Assembly: GCA_950295325.1 (NCBI GenBank)
Contig: OX485809.1
Span: 6,696,001 to 6,760,000 of the forward strand
DNA from: Polytrichum commune
Lineage: Eukaryota > Streptophyta > Polytrichopsida > Polytrichales > Polytrichaceae
Reading direction: 5' to 3'
DNA: 64,000 nt
Made by a program: the position numbers and the translations under genes. The notes under the pieces are model-generated. The model did not search any database, had not been told where the DNA came from, and saw nothing but the letters and a program-made list of their open reading frames with translations. Shown in pieces: positions 46,601 to 57,900 of the stretch; position 1 is the stretch's first letter; each line of letters opens with the position of its first letter.

Positions 46601-47560
46601 CCATAATTAGGTTGCTACATAGATGGATCATTCAAACCACCTAAAGAAATAACTTGTGGACATTGGAAACGTGAAAAGGCTGGTTATGGCATCTATAAGC
46701 CCATCAAAGACCTAAAAATTGTCAAAAGATTATTAGGATTACAAAACATTCTACGAGCATAAATGATGGCCACACACCACACCCTCCAATTTCTCACCAC
46801 TACATACCATGATGATATGGCCCATATCTTCACAAATTGCCTCAATTTCCTATATCTACTAAACACCCAAGTCAAACACCCCACTATGCATAATAGCCAC
46901 CCACACAAAACTATCTTTAATTCTATGGTTCGAATGTTATAATCCCGCACACAAACCACCACACTCCAAAAAGTCGAACCCCCCACTAATATCAATGGTA
47001 ATGAACAAGCATACACACTAGCCAAATGGGGGTGCAAATTAAACCATAGAAATGCCTTAGCACCAAATGAACACCCCACACCAAACTACCTCCAAAAAGA
47101 TCGGTGGCACTCATTGTAAGAAATACCCGACAAAGGCCCCATTAGACAACTAGAAAAACACATCCTCAAATATGACAAAAGAAATAACTTAGCAAGTACA
47201 ATAGACTAAACACACCAATTAAATAAATGGCTTGAAAACAAATACAGATAAAGTATTATCAAATGATTTCTAAAAAAAACCCTACTATCATAGATTAAAA
47301 AAATTAAAATGCCTGATCAAATTCTAAACGGGACAACATACAGGCCACGTGAAAACAATTCTTCTTTAGTAGAGAAGCATGCCCAATAAAAAATGCCCTA
47401 TTTGCAGTTCACTGGACAACGCAAATACATGGCTACATGTACTACTTAAATGCAAACAACAACACATTCATGTGCTAATACAAGAAGACGCAACAAAGCT
47501 GTCTAAGAATTACAAGAACTCCTCATATTAAACAAATTATCAAGACACTACATACTCATG
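43690..47560 (+). mobile_element. Decayed LINE (non-LTR retrotransposon) with RT, RNase H and zinc-knuckle remnants
   Basis: Broken plus-strand frames follow the order of a LINE ORF2. A pre-RT region is at 43880-44410. RT blocks follow: YHLINHKPIACAKTLFKLFT (44685-44745), DLKNPFGSIDHARQLAIMED with GYPQDVV (about 44915-45000), and YVDDLELIA with KLDRYCKWARMDLGITKC (45230-45345). Then comes an RNase H-like segment (CYIDGSF..KAGYGIY, about 46610-46705) and CPICSSLDNANTWLHVLLKC (about 47395-47455) at the C-terminal zinc motif position. Many stops and frameshifts make it inactive. The upstream endonuclease domain is not recognisable, so it is probably 5'-truncated. Confidence 0.85.
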
Positions 47561-47859
47561 AATGCATGAACTTACAATGAACTACCTGAAGACAACACCG
47601 TACCAACATGGCTAGAGTTCTTCTTCAAGACACCTAATTCTTTGAAGCAAGTTGAAGCCATATCATGTGAGCATAAGAGTTTTCCAACTGCTCAATCAAG
47701 TACATAAGTAAATTGCACGATTCACTTTGCAAAATCCTAATGGATGAGACACTGAGATAATGACAATAGTTGTAGCAATTTTGTAGCAAAGCTTGTATAT
47801 ACAATCTCTAAAGTTGGGTGAACACCAATTTTGAAGGACATCTCATGAAATGGACATAT

Positions 47860-48340
47860 GTTCATTGACAAAACTGATATGAGCCATTGTGATAACATTG
47901 CGAGTTCGTGCGAAACATTTCTAAGTCAACTTTCTTTCTTGGACAAAGTATGTCATGATTCAATCTGGGTTCGAAATATACCCAACAAACACATGCCATG
48001 CTCAAATTTCTTGACATGATACAAGAATGGAAGAACATGACATGAGATACAAAACTAACAGACACGCTACTCAAATTCCATTTGACATCATGCAAGAATG
48101 ACATGAAATAACACAACGAATAAATGCTTCGCTCAAATTTCTCTTGACATGATACAAGAATGCCGATTATGACATGAAATACACAACAGATAGATGCATA
48201 ACTCAAATTTCTTTTGACATGAAATACTAAGCAAACATACGCAATGCTCATTTTCTCTTTGACATCACACAAGAATGTCAAACATGACATGAATTACGAA
48301 ACAAACAGATGCAATGCTAAAGTTCTTTTGGCATAGTACA
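47860..48340. repeat. ~70-bp minisatellite downstream of MPDU1
   Basis: Degenerate units containing 'gacatgatacaagaatg', 'gacatgaaatacacaac', 'aacagatgcaatgctcaaat' and 'ttcttttgacatg'. The same unit fills the MPDU1 intron at 49445-49937. Confidence 0.9.
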
Positions 48341-49057
48341 AGAATGACAAACTTGGGTGCATTCAGGGCACCAAATTAGGGTCTACTGATCTATCAAAGC
48401 TTTGCGAACATAAAATTCACAACTGCATTTACCCTTCCTGCATTCCTAAGTTTGTGCTAATAATTAGACTACCCTCACTCCATAACTACAGTACTAAGAC
48501 TCCGAATGGCTCTACGAAACAAATTCAATACAAACATATGGGTTGCATTAAATTACCCACATCATCATAAGATCCTTGCCACAGGCTAAATAAATTCAGA
48601 ATCATGCCGAGCATCGCTATTCGCTTCCTCGGAGTGGGTCATAAATATGTGCTAGTTGTGCTCACTAATTGCCAACACAGGTGAGAAACTGTCCTGCGAC
48701 TACTTACTCGCATTCCATCTCCGGAAATTAAGTATGAGATTAGAACACAATCTGTAAAAATTTAGGGATACCATTGAGGCGCATATAGAGCCATCCTGTG
48801 TCACCAATCTGAATTGACTACGAAGAAAGCCCCGATAATAAACTCCAAACATTTCAAGATAATCCGACTGACTACCACAGGGTGCTGCTGTCTGGTTCGA
48901 ACAAAACAATGAATTTTTCCGAAGACGTTTGCCATGTGTCGGATTCAGATTGTTCAAGACCTTGTCGCATCCCACGTGGATATCATCTTCTGACAAAGTG
49001 TTGAACCAGACATCACTCTACGGTAATTCTTCCAATCAAAAACCCCAGCTGAGAAAT
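48341..49057. other. 3' flank of MPDU1
   Basis: No independent gene. The minus-strand open frame at 48700-48996 shows no motif and probably lies in the 3' untranslated region or flank of MPDU1. Confidence 0.45.
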
Positions 49058-50304
49058 TCAAAACAAGTGCTTACTCCACTTCTTCACCTTCTCCAATTGT
49101 GCAACATTCTCAGGCTTTGGAGCATACGCGGCGATTTGCGCACAGACGACACCGTTTGTAAGCAACCCAAGCAAACAACCAACCAACATGCTCGTAGGCG
49201 CATTCTCCTGGATGCTTGTGAACGTTCGAACAACGCAGCCTGCGAATGACATGAAATTTGTCATGAAGCTCAATTGTCCCGTGCTCTTGGTTTGAAAGTT
49301 TTCGTAAATCTGAGGTAACCTCGCCGCGAAGAAAATACCGTGTTGGCATGCGTATAAGGTTTCGAATAGGGTGGGCTCCAAGTTCCCTACGAGGAGAGTG
49401 GGCGCCAATGCGCAGTAGAGTGCGGTTTTGATCCACATGCCTGGAAAAAATGAAAACAAACGGATGCAATGCTCAATTTTTTTGAAAATTATACAAGAAT
49501 GCCAAACGTGACATGCAATACACAGCAAACATACACATTGCCCAAATTTTTTTCCTACATGATACAAGAACGACGAATGTGACATAAATCACACAACAAA
49601 CAAACACAATGCTCAAAATTTCCTTTGACATGATACAAGAATGACAAGCTTGACAAGCATTGACAAAGGATGACATGAAATACACAACAAACAGACAAAA
49701 TGTTCAAATTTCCTTTTGACATGATAACAAGAATGACAAGAATGACAAGCATGACATAAAATACACAACAAACAAACACACTACTCAAATTTCTTTTGAG
49801 ATTTATAGAAGAATGACAAGCATGACATACAAATACACATCAAACAGACGCAATGCTCAACCCTTTTTTTGACATGATACAAAATTGACAAGCATGGCAT
49901 GAATTACACACCAAACAGACACGATGCTCAAATTTCTCGCAGTAGAGTGCGGTTGTGATCCACATACCTGCACCATGGGTGGGGGAGTAGTAGTAGATGA
50001 GAGCAAGGCATACGATGCTTTGTATAAGAATGAAGAAAACTTCGCCGTAAGCGGAGAAGGGGAGTTGCTTGAAGAGGCAGTATGCCAGAGCTATGGTGAA
50101 GCCTGCCACTTCGAGCTCGAATGAGGCTACGCTCAAACCTTTGATGCTCTTGTTCTTCACGATCACGTAAATTTGTGGTACCTTCAAAAAGATTGAGGAT
50201 ACCACGATGGCGTACCCTAAAAACGTCGACAGGAGCGGTAGCACACAATCTTTGTTGGGAACTTGGTACTTCTCTATGGACTCCATCATGCATGACATGT
50301 CCAT
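49058..50304 (-). CDS. MPDU1: MPDU1 homolog, PQ-loop protein for dolichol-P-mannose/glucose use, 239 aa
   Basis: Exons 50304-49968 and 49440-49058 join in phase (phase 1) across a GT-AG intron; the stop is TGA at 49058-49060. The product is a multi-pass ER membrane protein of the MPDU1/Lec35 branch of the PQ-loop family. The branch is needed for use of dolichol-phosphate mannose and glucose in N-glycan and GPI-anchor assembly. Two PQ loops are visible: [20 protein letters not shown] (about residues 37-56) and [20 protein letters not shown] in exon 2, each followed by hydrophobic helices ([11 protein letters not shown] near the end). Length matches the family (human protein 247 aa). The start chosen is [13 protein letters not shown]; a Met at codon 3, 6 or 7 is possible. 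The intron begins with a copy of the first 30 bases of exon 2 (see findings). Confidence 0.95.
49445..49937. repeat. ~70-bp minisatellite filling the MPDU1 intron
   Basis: About seven degenerate units of the same family as at 47860-48340 ('caaatttcttttgacatgat', 'acaagaatgacaagcatgac', 'acaacaaacagacgcaatgc' words). They occupy nearly the whole 527-bp intron. Confidence 0.93.
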
Positions 50305-53300
50305 TGCGCTTGTTGCCGACTGATTGATGAACCTAACCCCAAATCTGCTTTTGGCAAGGTTACAAAATCCTTACTGATTGAATCCTGTTGGTAACTAGAA
50401 GAAATGTTTCGTTTCCTCTCGATTTTGTCCACTGATTGAAGGACCTAAGATAACCCTGCTTTACTTTTCGGCAAAAAAATCCCTGAACTCTCAACACCTG
50501 AATCTTAACAATAAAGCAGGAATTCGCCAATAACAGATCAAAACCGTGACCAAAACCCACCCAACGATATGCTCTCAATTCGACGCCGATATCTCCTGAT
50601 AATCTGCGTGCAACAGAACAAATTGTTTTGTTTGGAACGATCCTGCCTCCGAGGGGATGATTGCTTGCATGTATTTGTTTGTGAGACCGGGAGAGGAGAA
50701 TTTCAATATTCTCTCTCTCTCTCTCTCTCACCTAGAGGCAAGATACGGAGCTGGACACAAAGATTTCATACACGAGTTAGCTTGTTGTAAAAGTATACAA
50801 CATGCACACCTTAAATCTTTGCCACTCTAGTGAATGAAAGGAGAATCGTGTGACATCTGGAATTCTTTAAGTCGAGAGTCGAAGCATGTGGTCAAAACTC
50901 GAGACCTACTAACTTACTCCATGTGATAATGTGCGTGAACAAAAAATACATCTGGCACACTCACCGATTTATTTATTTTTTCCTTATTCCTGGATTTGGC
51001 ATTCGTATTGTAATAAATATTCCCTTAGGGCAGTTTAAGCAAAAGTTGAAGGACTCAGTCAAAGCTGTATGCCACGTGTCAAGAGGAAGGCTTGAGTCCC
51101 CAGGAAACTGGCAGGTGGAGCAAAGACCACCTGTAGAGAATTCAAGTCAGGATTCAAGGTATGACTGTGGTGCCAGGTGCCAGACTGGTCAAGCTTTTGG
51201 GTGACTCATCATCCACATAGGTAATGATTGGGTATTCCACGTGGATATTGTAAATCTTTAAGCATCGATGTTAATGGGTAAGTTAAGTTTGTGTGCATTC
51301 AAACGGCATCCATGACTCCACAAATCCAGGAAGCGCTATTCTTGGAAGCCTGGAATTCGAGGAGGCACACTGTTTCACTGGAAATTCTAAGAGCCAACAG
51401 ACACAATTCTTCACCACAACACACTTCTTCGGAAGGTATAAAAGACAAGGTGGCACTAAGAGAGCGCATCAGCGCAAATGAGTGGCAGTACAATTTCTGA
51501 TAGATGTTTTTTGAGGTAAGTAGCTATTTAGGTTTACAAGTATGTAAGTTGACACCCTTCCTCTTTGTGGGAGCTTGGACAGAATTATTAGCTGGAAGGA
51601 TTATTGATGGCTGGTGGTGACCTTCTGAAGAGTTTCTCGATCAATAATTGAGTTGCGAAATTGGGGGCAACTCGGTGGGGGTGGTCTCTGCTACAAGATC
51701 AATGCAAATCTATCAATCCAAAGGACGATATGACTCTTCATTTAGGTGAATCCAGGGAGGTTCCATCTACTGGAATTCATTGAATTCACCTAAATGGAGT
51801 GTTAAATCCTCCGTATTGGTGTTACGACGACTTGGAAGTAAATCTGATTCAAGAACATTCAAGGGAGGATGTAAGTGTGTAATGGTTTTCGGCATAACCT
51901 TCTTTCTGATTTTCAGTAGCCCTTAAACCATAACGATGAAGCTACTATACTGCATTTACCTGTGAATTTACCGCTCCAGTATTTATGCGAGATTTTCAAT
52001 TATGGATGTGTGTACATGCTTTTGTTTATTAGCCGAAGTGGCTGATAACCAAGTTGAGAGGACACTAAGCACGATTTTTAGCAATATCTGTAGGTAAACT
52101 GTGCATGCCAGAATTAGATACTTTTTCAGTCCCGCATTCTTGACATTTTTATGACCACCTGCAGACAATTCGTAATTTTAGCGTCCCACTTGAACTCTAA
52201 AATGGAACCATGAAATCTCCACAAGAGCACCCTCATTGACTTATTAGTGTCATCATAATCACCAGTTATGATCCTGGCAGGACAGAGAAAGTATCCCTTC
52301 ACAAATCCTGTAGAGATTGAATTGCAAGTTAACTGAACTTAATACAGTTTCTAAAAACATGTGGACCAATCCAAATTGACCAAAGGCTCTTGTGAATCCT
52401 GTGACATAATAGACTACTGAAAGAAATTTACAGCTTCACTTTAGATTTTAATCGTACACTGTTGTACATTTAGAGCAATCCAGCTACTTTGATTAGTAGA
52501 TATAAATTATGAACTCCTCTCAGCTATTTTTATTTCATCAGTGAAACATCTTTTCTGCAAAGCTGGGATCTAGAGGTGCTGTGCTAATGAAAAACTCTCA
52601 AATTTTGTGCAATTTGATCACTAATGATGAGTGCCAATTGTAAGCCACAATGAAGTAATCTTCCTGCCTCTACCTCTGATGATACCTTCAATCAAACTTG
52701 CTTCGTCAAACCAGGTGAAAGGTGTTTATTCCACTCCAGAGACATCCATATGATTGAGCCACCTGCAAATTGCGTTTTGAAGTTTGCTGCGAATCAGTTT
52801 TGCAGCAAATTAACCAACTCTTTTCATCTAAATAATAATAATAATAATAATAATAATAACCACAAGATGCAACTTTAAAACAACTAGGCATTTTCTATCC
52901 GCTCTGATTTTGGTTTGCAAACATAGACCACACTGCCTTTTTTTTTTCAAGGGAAGGATATTTCAGAAATTTGACACAACAGTATGTTACCTCTGTACCT
53001 TTAACAAGGCAATTTTGAAGGGTCCAAAAAGTAGTGTGTCTTTGCATGTGTTATAAAGAGATTGGCCAATGTGCTCAAAAATATGATAAACTATTATGGA
53101 CTCAAGAGTCAAACATAATTGGGGGGACCTATTATGACCATTTAATGAGCATGAGAATCTTCACTTCGATAATGAACAAGATATTCATATGAGCTTCAAA
53201 AACAGGACAGTGAGTATGGCCTCTACGGATTTGCTAACCATCTCGTACTAATTGCATGTTTCATATCCGTTTGAGAACTTGGCTAGTCAGAGAAGTGACC

Positions 53301-53862
53301 ATATAATACCCATCTACCTTACCTCACCTCTATGTCCCTTATATATGGCAAACTTTTTTAGGGTCCCTAATTGGTATGAAAGAAACCAATGCACTTTGAC
53401 TTCAAGACTTATCAACCTTAATCTCAATTACTATCCGCTCTGATATTGTCTGCACTGCTTTACTTTCAAGGAAGGGATATTTCAGAAATTTGATACAACA
53501 CCATCTCTCTGTATGCCTTTCATATGGCAAATTTTTTGGGGTCCAAAAACGGTAGTGTGTTTTTGCAACCATTAACCGAGCAATTAACTTATAGAAAAAA
53601 AACCTCATGACAATGCACTTCGACTTCATCAAGACTTGAAACTTAAATCATCAGCATTGTCTTGTACCAATTTAAGAAGCACATTCAGAGCCAATCCAAG
53701 TTCCAACTTACACGACATTTGAGTTCAGATAAGAAAAAAAGAACTATTGTACAAAATCACCTCTGCTTCGAGGCTATTATTCAACTCCTGCATTGCTTTT
53801 TGTTATTATTGGCAAACAACTTTAAGAAAAAAACGACAGAGTAAGGAAAGAACCCAACACAC
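50305..53862. other. Intergenic region between MPDU1 and ERG28
   Basis: The first ~430 bp are the probable 5' leader and promoter of MPDU1, including a CT run at 50713-50731 (GA in the transcript sense). A (AAT)n microsatellite lies at 52831-52858. A copy of dispersed repeat D lies at 53030-53290. No independent gene is supported. The last exon of ERG28 must lie in the right part of this region, but I could not identify it. Confidence 0.5.
53030..53290 (+). repeat. Dispersed repeat family D, copy 3
   Basis: Landmarks 'gtgttataaagagattgg', 'cataattggggggacctat', 'gagcatgagaatcttcac' and 'tgctaaccatctcgtac' occur in the same order as in the copies at 1987 and 62282. The 5' head is missing. Confidence 0.8.
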
Positions 53863-54706
53863 CTGCGAAAAAGAATAAGCTGAGGAGATTCTTGACCGCC
53901 ATTGTGTGATAGACGAAGCATTCGAGAAGAAAGTAGCCAAGAGCAAATACGAAGGACAGAAATGTGATTTGATAGAGAGGCTTGTTGTCTAGGTTGAATG
54001 CACAAAACACACATAATGTACATGTCAAAAGTGTCCATACTCCAAATGTGCGTCCGTGCACATCTTGCACTGCAAAATTTGCCACAAAACCCACGGATCA
54101 ACAGAGCTCCTAAATCTCTTAACCCAACCTTGCAATCTCAAGAAGTGTTCATCTATCCTCACCTCCATCGGATGATGCAATGGCCATAATGTATGTGGCA
54201 TTTGAAATGGTTATGTATAGGACACACTTCAGGGTAAGCGGGTCTTAAACGGATGCTTTTAGCTCTAAAAGCGTCCTTATTGTGTCCCAAGCCATTTTCC
54301 TCATAAGTTTTGGAGCTCATATGCATATCTTACTCATTGTCAAAGTGAAGAAGATTCTCTTTTCAATTAAATGATCATCATATAGGTCCCCCCTTGAATT
54401 CAGATGTTGACTGTTAGAATGGATAATCAAACTTCTCACCCTAACCTGAGCTTGCGATCTTAAAAAGGGTAAATACAGACTCCATCACATTTGGCAATGA
54501 CAAAAGTATTTTTACCTACATCGAAAGCAATAGCAATGGCCATAATGTATGTGGCTTTGATTGAAAATGGCGTGGAAAAAAAACTTACTAGTTTTGAGCC
54601 TGGAGTAAACTGCAAGACGAAGAGCCCACACATCGAAAAAACCGAAGTAGACGGCCGAAAGGCGGCAGAATCCTACAAACAACAGCCAAATGCTCAACCG
54701 CTCCAT
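53863..54706 (-). CDS. ERG28: ERG28-like sterol biosynthesis scaffold protein (last exon not found)
   Basis: Exon 1 is 54706-54589 (MERLSIWLLFVGFCRLSAVY, then FGFFDVWALRLAVYSRLKT). Exon 2 is 54069-53863 (QDVHGRTFGVWTLLTCTLCV, NKPLYQITFLSF, LECFVYHTMAV). The junction is in phase with GTAAGT/AG signals. Exon 2 ends in phase 1 after FFFAG at a GT donor, so at least one short 3' exon (about 15-25 residues in plant homologs) remains unplaced downstream of 53862. ERG28 proteins are small ER membrane proteins with four hydrophobic helices that tether sterol C-4 demethylation enzymes. The visible ~108 residues carry the family's HGRTFGVWTLL signature. The start matches plant homologs; a Met 8 codons upstream is the alternative. 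It is divergent from DNMT2. Confidence 0.92.
54285..54405 (-). repeat. Dispersed repeat family D, fragment in ERG28 intron 1 (inverse)
   Basis: Read in reverse it contains 'ggggggacctatatgatgat', 'gagaatcttcttcacttt' and 'gcatatgagctccaaaac', the central landmarks of family D. It lies in the 519-bp intron 1 of ERG28. Confidence 0.7.
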
Positions 54707-54987
54707 TTTATCAAGGTTTCTCGACACCAACTTGATGAAGGGAGGTCAAGATTTGATCGGAAATGGCTAGCAACAAATTTCTGATTCCTCCCCCTCGTTT
54801 CCGGTGCATCAAATCCTTGCAAAGGTTGCGACCAAAATAACCTCCGAGCCCAAACTGGGACATGCTGAGGTGGCATGCCACAAACCCTAATCTGGTGTCT
54901 TTTTGCTTTACCAAATGCCAACCTCCCCCTCTAGTCTTTTTTGGGGGTCTAGGTTAATTTGAGTCCTTTGCACTGAAGGCTGTGGCG
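54707..54987. promoter_or_regulatory. Divergent promoter of ERG28 (-) and DNMT2 (+)
   Basis: Only 281 bp separate the two start codons. The gap must hold both 5' leaders and core promoters. No TATA box is obvious. Confidence 0.6.
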
Positions 54988-57900
54988 ATGGCGGACCCCG
55001 TGCGCGTCCTCGAATTCTACAGCGGCATCGGTGGCCTCGTAAGCAATTTAACTCTCAAATAGCGAAATTTGTAGAGAATTTGTCGACGAATTGTATGTTT
55101 ATTGTCAAAAACTTCCATGTTTAAAATTTCGTTCTTAAATTCCATGTTCAGAAGTAGGTTGCTTCTGTTACGCAGCTGAATTGAGACTTGGTCTTTTTGG
55201 GTGCCTAAGAGGTCACGAGATTTGCGAAGATAAAACCAGGGGATTTAGGGTTTAAGGGTTGATGGTTTTATAAATATTAAAGTCGTTCTTAAAATCATCT
55301 CAAAAAATAGGCGGTTCTGTCACGCAGCTGAATGAGACTTGGTCTTGTTGGGTGCCTAAAGAGATCACGCGATTTTGCGAAGCAACAAACGTGGGAATAA
55401 GGGATAAGGTCGTGGTGGTTTCACAATGAAGGTTTGGACAATTTCTGCTTAAGAATCTTTGGCCTGAGAATGCTATCTGCCATCTGGCCGCACTATTTTT
55501 TTCTGGCTTGCAAATACATCCGCAGCTTGAGTGGAAACGAATTATTGTCAAAACAATTCCATGTTCATGATTTCGGAACGAAATTCGTCCTTAAAAATGA
55601 GTTGCTTCTGTCACGCAGCTCAATGAGACTTGGTCTTGCTTGCCTAAAGAGATCACGCGATTTTGAGACGAATCAAACAGGGGCATTAGGGTTTAAGGCG
55701 CGGTCGTTTCACAATGAAGGTTTGGGACAATTTCTGCTTAAAAATCATTGGCCTGAGAGTGCTATCTGCCATCTGGCCGCACTATTTTTCCTGGCTCGCG
55801 ATTACATCCACAGCTTGGGTGAAAACGAATTATTGTCAAAACAATTCCATGTGCATGATTTGGAACGAAATTCGTCCTCAGAAATGGGTTGCTTCTGTCA
55901 CACAACTTAATGACACTTGGTCTTGCTAGTTACCTTAAGAGATCACGTGACTTTCCGAAAAAAAGAAGAGGGGCATTAGGGTTCAAGGCGCAGTAAGTTC
56001 ACAATGAAGACCGTGGACAATTTCTGGTTTAGAGTCTTTGGGTTGAGAATGCTATTGGCATATTCCTTGGCCACACTATTTTCTGACTCACCAGATTGTA
56101 TATGCAGCTTGGGTGGAAACAAATTCGTGTTAAATATTCCATGTTCATTATTTCGTTCCGAATTTGCTTCAGAATGAATAGGTCGGTTCTGTTATGCAGC
56201 TGAATGAGACTTGGTCTTTGTGGGTGCCTTAAGAGATCATGCAATTTTGTGAATAAGCAAATAGGGAGTTAGGGTTTAAGGTGCGGGTGGTGTCACAATG
56301 AATTGAAGTTTTACTTCGCAACGCTGTCCTTGAAAGGATTTTATTCATTGTCAAGTATGGTGCAGGGGATGAGTATTGATGCCAATTTATATGCTATCAA
56401 TGTGATGAGTGTGCAATATTGTTACTGAGCATGGAAGAAATCAAATCTCCAATTGCTCACAGATGTTTTACCACTAAAACCTACTGTGCTCAGTAGGCTG
56501 TAATGGTCTACGTTTGTAGCTGATATTTTCAATTTCATTGTGATTGATGCAGAGGTATTCCTTGAGGGAGGCAGGAGTGCAGGCTGTGGTGGTTGAGGCC
56601 TTTGAAATCAATGATATTGCCAATGATGTGTACCAGCACAACTTTGGCCATCGACCTAGCCAGGTGTGTACTAAATTCTAAATCTTTGTAAACAAAGTTG
56701 CATAAATTTTGAGTTTTTCTAAGGTTGGTAACAGCGGCTACTTGTTGATACTAGAGTTTTCCTCTGACCCAATGTGACTTTTGGTTAGGAGTTAATACAC
56801 CGCATGCACACGGTGAACATCCAATGTTTCAAAACGTCAAGGGAATTCCTGCAAGTTCGGAAGTCACCTTTTTGTGCACTTTAATGTCGGACTCCCAAGA
56901 ACATTCAATGTTCGATTGCGGTGTTCTACATGGTCATTGAATGTTTTGAAACGTTTGACGACTCTCAAAACACAATAAGATGAAAGACCAAGTTACCTTC
57001 CTTGTCACAAATCTCGACTTGCGATTGGTGACAACTTCATTGGTTTCTCATGCTTGTGTGTGAGTCATGACTTTCTATTGGAACACTTTACCCGAATGTT
57101 GGACGTTTCGGAACGTTGACGTCTCAGAAACTTTTTGCACTTGCACACACGAGTCTACTTTATGAAATGTCGAACATTTGGAAACGTCCAGCGTTCAGTG
57201 TGTGCGACCAATGTCTAACTTAGTTGTTTTGCATACAATATCTTCCATGTTCAGTGAGTTTTTTGGTCCACGCTTGGAGGTAAGGTAGTAGAGTGGAGGT
57301 TTTAAAGAAGAACACTCTGTATTGGTTCACTAAGGGTCAAAACTCATTTTGGCATGCCAAAAGGTCCTAAAACGAGTTTGGCCCTCAATGAACCTCACAA
57401 AGTAGGTTGCTCTTCATTCAATTTCAAATACTACATCTGAATGTGCACCACAAGTGGAAAGAAATTATTGCTTTGTATGCAAGACAACCAATGGAGAATC
57501 TTAGGGACCAACTCTTGACAAAAAGTCCCATTGAGTGAAAACGATGATTCCACTGTGAACTACTTCAACACCTTGTGGCCAATTTCATCATGTAACAGTT
57601 TATAGTGATCAGCTTAGACTAATCTTAGCTCACTCTGATCCACTTCTTTCATGGCTGGTCTCAAATTTTTGGTTTGCTTCACTTTTCTTGAAGTGTAGGT
57701 TCTAGTCTTTAATTTACAATAATCTTGTGCTATGCTATTCACAGATAAATTCTGAACCTTAAAGCAAGTAGTGCTATTCTTGTGTATTTTAATGTGGTTA
57801 GTGCACATAGTTTCTTTTTTCTTTGACTCATATGGCAAGTGCTCAACAGGGAAACATCCAGCGGTTGACGGTGCGTCAATTGGATTCTTACAAAGCAGAC

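Noticed and set aside
48700-48996. 98-codon minus-strand frame downstream of MPDU1 as a gene
   Set aside because: No motif. Its position directly after the MPDU1 stop suits a 3' untranslated region or flank.
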